Below, one piece after another: positions 7,228-9,425 of a stretch of 9,425 bases of DNA (the stretch's first letter is position 1; the number at the start of each line of letters is the position of its first letter). The notes below the pieces were generated by a model. It was given only the letters and a program-made list of their open reading frames with translations, was not told the origin of the DNA and did not search any database. The stretch is from NCBI GenBank assembly GCA_041175045.1, contig JBEDFR010000175.1, positions 1 to 9,425 of the forward strand, written 5' to 3'. The translations under genes and the position numbers were made by a program. This stretch comes from UBA5078 sp041175045. GTDB lineage: Bacteria; Pseudomonadota; Gammaproteobacteria; Pseudomonadales; Pseudohongiellaceae.

Positions 7228-8310
7228 TTACTGCGCCTGCGAGGCCTGCAGCTCGATCTCGTAAGTCAGTGTTTCCGTATCGCGCTGCGTGGTGACGGTC
7301 ACCACGTCGCCGGCGCGGCGGTTCTCCAGCGCATTCAGCAGATCATCTTCATTGACGATCTCCTCGTCATCGATCGCCGTGATCACATCGCCCAGCGCAA
7401 TCCCCCGGTTGGTCTCGCGCAGTCCGCGCATGCCCACGCGCTCCGGACTGCCGCCCTCGATCACATCCATCACGATCACGCCGCGAATACCCGCCTGGCT
7501 GCGGTAGTACTCGGCATACTGCGGCGGCAGCAGGGAGATGCCCAGAGTCGGCGTCTGCACCCGACCATAGGTGATCAGCTCGGGCACGATCTTGGCGACC
7601 GTATTGGAGGGAATGGCGAAACCGATGCCGGAGCTGGCGCCCGAGGGGCTGTAGATGGCGGTGTTCACGCCCACCAGCTGACCCAGGGAGTTGAGCAGCG
7701 GCCCGCCGGAGTTGCCGGGATTGATGGCGGCGTCGGTCTGGATCACGTCACGGATCTTGCGCCGGCTCACCGAGTCGATCTCGCGCCCCAGCGCACTCAC
7801 CACCCCCACCGTCAGCGTGGTGTCCAGCCCGAAGGGGTTGCCGATGGCGATTACCTTGCGCCCTACCTCCAGCAAGGCGGAATCGCCCACCTGCAAGGGC
7901 TGCAACTTGTCGGCCGGCGCATCGATGCGCAGCACGGCCAGGTCCTTGTCCGGCTCGGCGCCCACCACCTCGGCGTCCCAGGCACTGCCGTCCTGCAGGG
8001 TCACCGTCAGCCGCGAGGCCTGCTGGATGACATGGAAATTGGTGACCACATAGCCTTCCCGGCTCCAGATGAAACCGGAGCCGCTGCCCTGGGGAATCTC
8101 CTGCGGGTTCAGCGAATAGAACGAGCGTCGCACAAGCCGCGAGTTGGTGATGTAGACCACCGAGGGACTGGCCTGCTTGAAGACCTCGATGTTGTTCTCT
8201 TCATCATTGGTCTTGAACGTAGCGTAGTCCGGCTGGGCCAGGGCATGGCCGGCGAGGACACTGGCACCGAGCCAGGCGAGCAGGAAAAACAGGGGGCGAG
8301 AGAGATTCAT
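7228..8310 (-). CDS. Periplasmic Deg/HtrA-family serine protease with one PDZ domain
   Basis: The 360-residue product is an S1C (HtrA) protease, expected to degrade or refold damaged envelope proteins. A signal peptide (1-25; hydrophobic PLFFLLAWLGASVLAG, then HALA before Gln26) suggests export and cleavage rather than a DegS-style anchor, though an uncleaved anchor cannot be excluded. The trypsin-like domain has the full triad: His93 (VVTNFHVI), Asp123 (DKDLAVLRI) and Ser201 (NPGNSGGPLL). A single PDZ domain follows (about 255-355), with ALGDVITAIDDEEI near its centre. The stretches NIEVFKQASPSVVYITN, QGSGSGFIW and AIYSPSGASSGIGFAIP resemble the Deg1/HhoA-like group more than DegS. The frame is open upstream to 8877 through the antisense of gap, but Met 8310 begins the signal peptide and has GGAG 10 bases upstream. 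It converges on argH and diverges from gap. I give no symbol because degS, degQ, algW and deg1 cannot be separated from one sequence. Confidence 0.93.
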   Translation of the reverse strand: MNLSRPLFFLLAWLGASVLAGHALAQPDYATFKTNDEENNIEVFKQASPSVVYITNSRLVRRSFYSLNPQEIPQGSGSGFIWSREGYVVTNFHVIQQASRLTVTLQDGSAWDAEVVGAEPDKDLAVLRIDAPADKLQPLQVGDSALLEVGRKVIAIGNPFGLDTTLTVGVVSALGREIDSVSRRKIRDVIQTDAAINPGNSGGPLLNSLGQLVGVNTAIYSPSGASSGIGFAIPSNTVAKIVPELITYGRVQTPTLGISLLPPQYAEYYRSQAGIRGVIVMDVIEGGSPERVGMRGLRETNRGIALGDVITAIDDEEIVNEDDLLNALENRRAGDVVTVTTQRDTETLTYEIELQASQAQ

Positions 8311-8353
8311 GTCGGGCACACTCCGATGGCTGTGACGGGCCGGCCTATAGTGG

Positions 8354-8414
8354 GAGCTGCCCCGCTGCGCTTCAAGACGGCGCAGCAAATTCGTCGGGCG
8401 CGGGGTGCCAGCTC
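8354..8414. repeat. Nested inverted repeat in the protease/gap divergent region
   Basis: The outer arms are GAGCTG-CCCCGC (8354-8365) and GCGGGG-TGC-CAGCTC (8400-8414), a 12-base match with a 3-base bulge. Inside, GCTGCGC (8364-8370) and GCGCAGC (8380-8386) form a perfect 7-base stem with a 9-base loop; the two stems share two bases at their junction. The left side begins TGGGAGC (8351-8357), like the heads of the REP units elsewhere in the window. It could be a decayed REP element or a protein-binding site for the two divergent promoters. Confidence 0.5.
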
Positions 8415-8434
8415 GCGTTGTCACATCGGACGGG

Positions 8435-8440
8435 TATACT
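8435..8440 (+). promoter_or_regulatory. Candidate -10 box for gap
   Basis: TATACT (8435-8440) matches TATAAT at five of six positions and lies 30 bases before the gap ATG. No acceptable -35 is found 16-18 bases upstream; TTGTCA (8418-8423) is only 11 bases away, too close to pair with it. An activator or another sigma factor could be needed. No recognisable ArsR-type site was found. Confidence 0.35.
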
Positions 8441-8458
8441 CCAGCCCTCTGTCGACAC

Positions 8459-8465
8459 GGGAGGA
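8459..8465 (+). promoter_or_regulatory. Ribosome binding site of gap
   Basis: GGGAGGA (8459-8465) ends 5 bases before ATG 8471. It is one of the two best Shine-Dalgarno matches in the window (the other is AGGAGG before hemX). It fixes the gap start and suggests efficient translation. Confidence 0.8.
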
Positions 8466-8470
8466 CTGAC

Positions 8471-9425
8471 ATGAGCATCAAGATCGCCATCAACGGTTTC
8501 GGCCGCATGGGCCGCCTGGCCCTGCGCGCGGCCTGGGACTGGCCCGAGATCGAGATCGTCCATATCAACGAGATTGCCGGCAGTCCCTTTGATGCCGCCC
8601 ACCTGCTGCAGTTCGATTCCCAGCATGGAACCTGGCACAAGGACATCCACGCCGCAGCCGACGCGCTGATCATCGATGGACGCCGGGTCAGCTGGTCGCG
8701 CAATGCCGCGCTGGCCGATACCCCCTGGGCTGCAAGCGGCGCGGAAGTGGTGGTCGAATGCACCGGCAAGTTCAAGTCCCGGCAGGCTCTCGCGCCGCTG
8801 CTCGAGCAGGGTGTGCGCCGGGTGGTGGTCTCTGCCCCGGTGAAAGACGGCACGCTTAACATCGTCATGGGCGTCAACGATCATCTCTACGATCCATCCC
8901 AGCACCGTATCGTCACGGCGGCCTCCTGCACCACCAACTGTCTGGCCCCCATCGTCGAGGTGATTCACCGTGGCATCGGCATCCGCCATGGCAGCATCAC
9001 CACCGTGCACGACATCACCAACACCCAGAGCGTGCTGGACGAATACCACAAGGACCTGCGCCGTGCCCGCGCCTGCGGCCTGTCGCTGATCCCCACCAGC
9101 ACCGGCTCGGCCACCGCCATCACCGAGATCTTCCCCGAGCTCAAGGGCCGCCTGAACGGCATCGCCGTGCGCGTACCCATCACCAATGCCTCGCTCACCG
9201 ACTGCGTGTTCGAGGTGGAGCGACCCGTGACCGTGGACGAGATCAATACGCTCTTGAAGGCTGCCGCCGAGGGCCGGCTGCGCGGCATTCTGGGCTATGA
9301 GGAGCGCCCGCTGGTGTCGGTGGACTATGTCAATGACCCGCGCTCCAGCATCGTGGATGCGCTCTCCACCATGGTGATCAATGGCACCCAGGTGAAGATT
9401 CTGGCCTGGTACGACAACGAGATCG
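8471..9425 (+). CDS. gap: Glyceraldehyde-3-phosphate dehydrogenase, ArsJ-associated type (3'-truncated)
   Basis: The frame runs from ATG 8471 to the window edge, giving 318 residues; about 15-20 more are expected. It oxidises glyceraldehyde 3-phosphate with NAD(P) to 1,3-bisphosphoglycerate, or to the arsenate analogue when arsenate replaces phosphate. The Rossmann motif INGFGRMGRLALRAAWDWPE (7-26) opens the protein. The active-site signature ASCTTNCLAP is at 151-160 with catalytic Cys153, and the partner is His180 (TTVHDITNTQ). TSTGSATAITEIFPELKGRL (209-228) is also conserved. AWDWPEIEIVHINEI, HKDLRRARACG and GYEERPLVSVDY resemble, as I recall them, the GAPDH group found beside arsJ in arsenic operons rather than glycolytic GapA. 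Residues 33-35 are NEI, with Glu34 near where the common enzymes have the Asp that binds the NAD ribose. The last visible residues are WYDNEI, where most relatives have Trp instead of Ile. Neither arsR nor arsJ is in the window; arsJ could follow at once. GAPDH membership is certain, the subtype probable. Confidence 0.93.
   Translation, partial: MSIKIAINGFGRMGRLALRAAWDWPEIEIVHINEIAGSPFDAAHLLQFDSQHGTWHKDIHAAADALIIDGRRVSWSRNAALADTPWAASGAEVVVECTGKFKSRQALAPLLEQGVRRVVVSAPVKDGTLNIVMGVNDHLYDPSQHRIVTAASCTTNCLAPIVEVIHRGIGIRHGSITTVHDITNTQSVLDEYHKDLRRARACGLSLIPTSTGSATAITEIFPELKGRLNGIAVRVPITNASLTDCVFEVERPVTVDEINTLLKAAAEGRLRGILGYEERPLVSVDYVNDPRSSIVDALSTMVINGTQVKILAWYDNEI

Noticed and set aside
7069..8469. 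A 466-codon plus-strand frame opposite the protease gene
   Set aside because: It is antisense to a complete HtrA-type protease with an intact triad and has no recognisable domain.
8310..8877. N-terminal extension of the protease into the region opposite gap
   Set aside because: Met at 8310 starts a clear signal peptide; a 189-residue extension would bury it and is antisense to gap.

Overview
The window is a GC-rich chromosomal segment of ordinary housekeeping genes. Gene content and protein resemblance point to a gammaproteobacterium: Rho and UbiD closely resemble the E. coli proteins, the linked hemC-hemD-hemX-hemY genes are typical of that class, and the intergenic GTGGGAGC-headed palindromes look like the REP elements of Pseudomonas and relatives. 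I cannot resolve the genus. There is no insertion sequence, CRISPR array, tRNA or rRNA, and I see no new multi-gene system.

Layout from left to right. (1) The last 74 codons of rho (1-225, +). (2) A 137-base gap with REP-like repeats. (3) ubiD (363-1835, +), ubiquinone biosynthesis. (4) A minus-strand heme operon read right to left: hemC (5621-4689), hemD (4692-3811), hemX (3814-2672), hemY (2669-1836). The genes are joined by 4-base stop/start overlaps (ATGA, GTGA) or a 2-base gap. The hemY stop abuts the ubiD stop with no bases between. (5) A divergent control region (5622-5753) with a perfect TATAAT facing argH. (6) argH (5754-7163, +), the last step of arginine synthesis. (7) A 64-base convergent gap almost filled by two REP units in inverted order (a REPIN-like doublet). 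(8) A minus-strand periplasmic Deg/HtrA-type serine protease with one PDZ domain (8310-7228). (9) A 160-base divergent region with a long nested inverted repeat and a TATACT box. (10) A glyceraldehyde-3-phosphate dehydrogenase (8471 to the window end, 3'-truncated) of the type usually found beside the arsenic exporter gene arsJ.

How the genes work together. HemC and HemD make uroporphyrinogen III. HemX and HemY are membrane proteins encoded with them. HemX has an uncertain role, and the HemY here is short, apparently lacking about 110-120 residues from the first part of its TPR region. UbiD and ArgH serve separate pathways. The protease probably handles misfolded envelope proteins. The GAPDH may be for arsenate detoxification rather than glycolysis, which the sequence just past the right edge should decide.

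The items most worth a second look are the shortened HemY, the ArsJ-type GAPDH, the REP/REPIN repeats in three of the four gaps, and the zero-spacing ubiD/hemY junction. No stretch over 300 bases lacks a gene.
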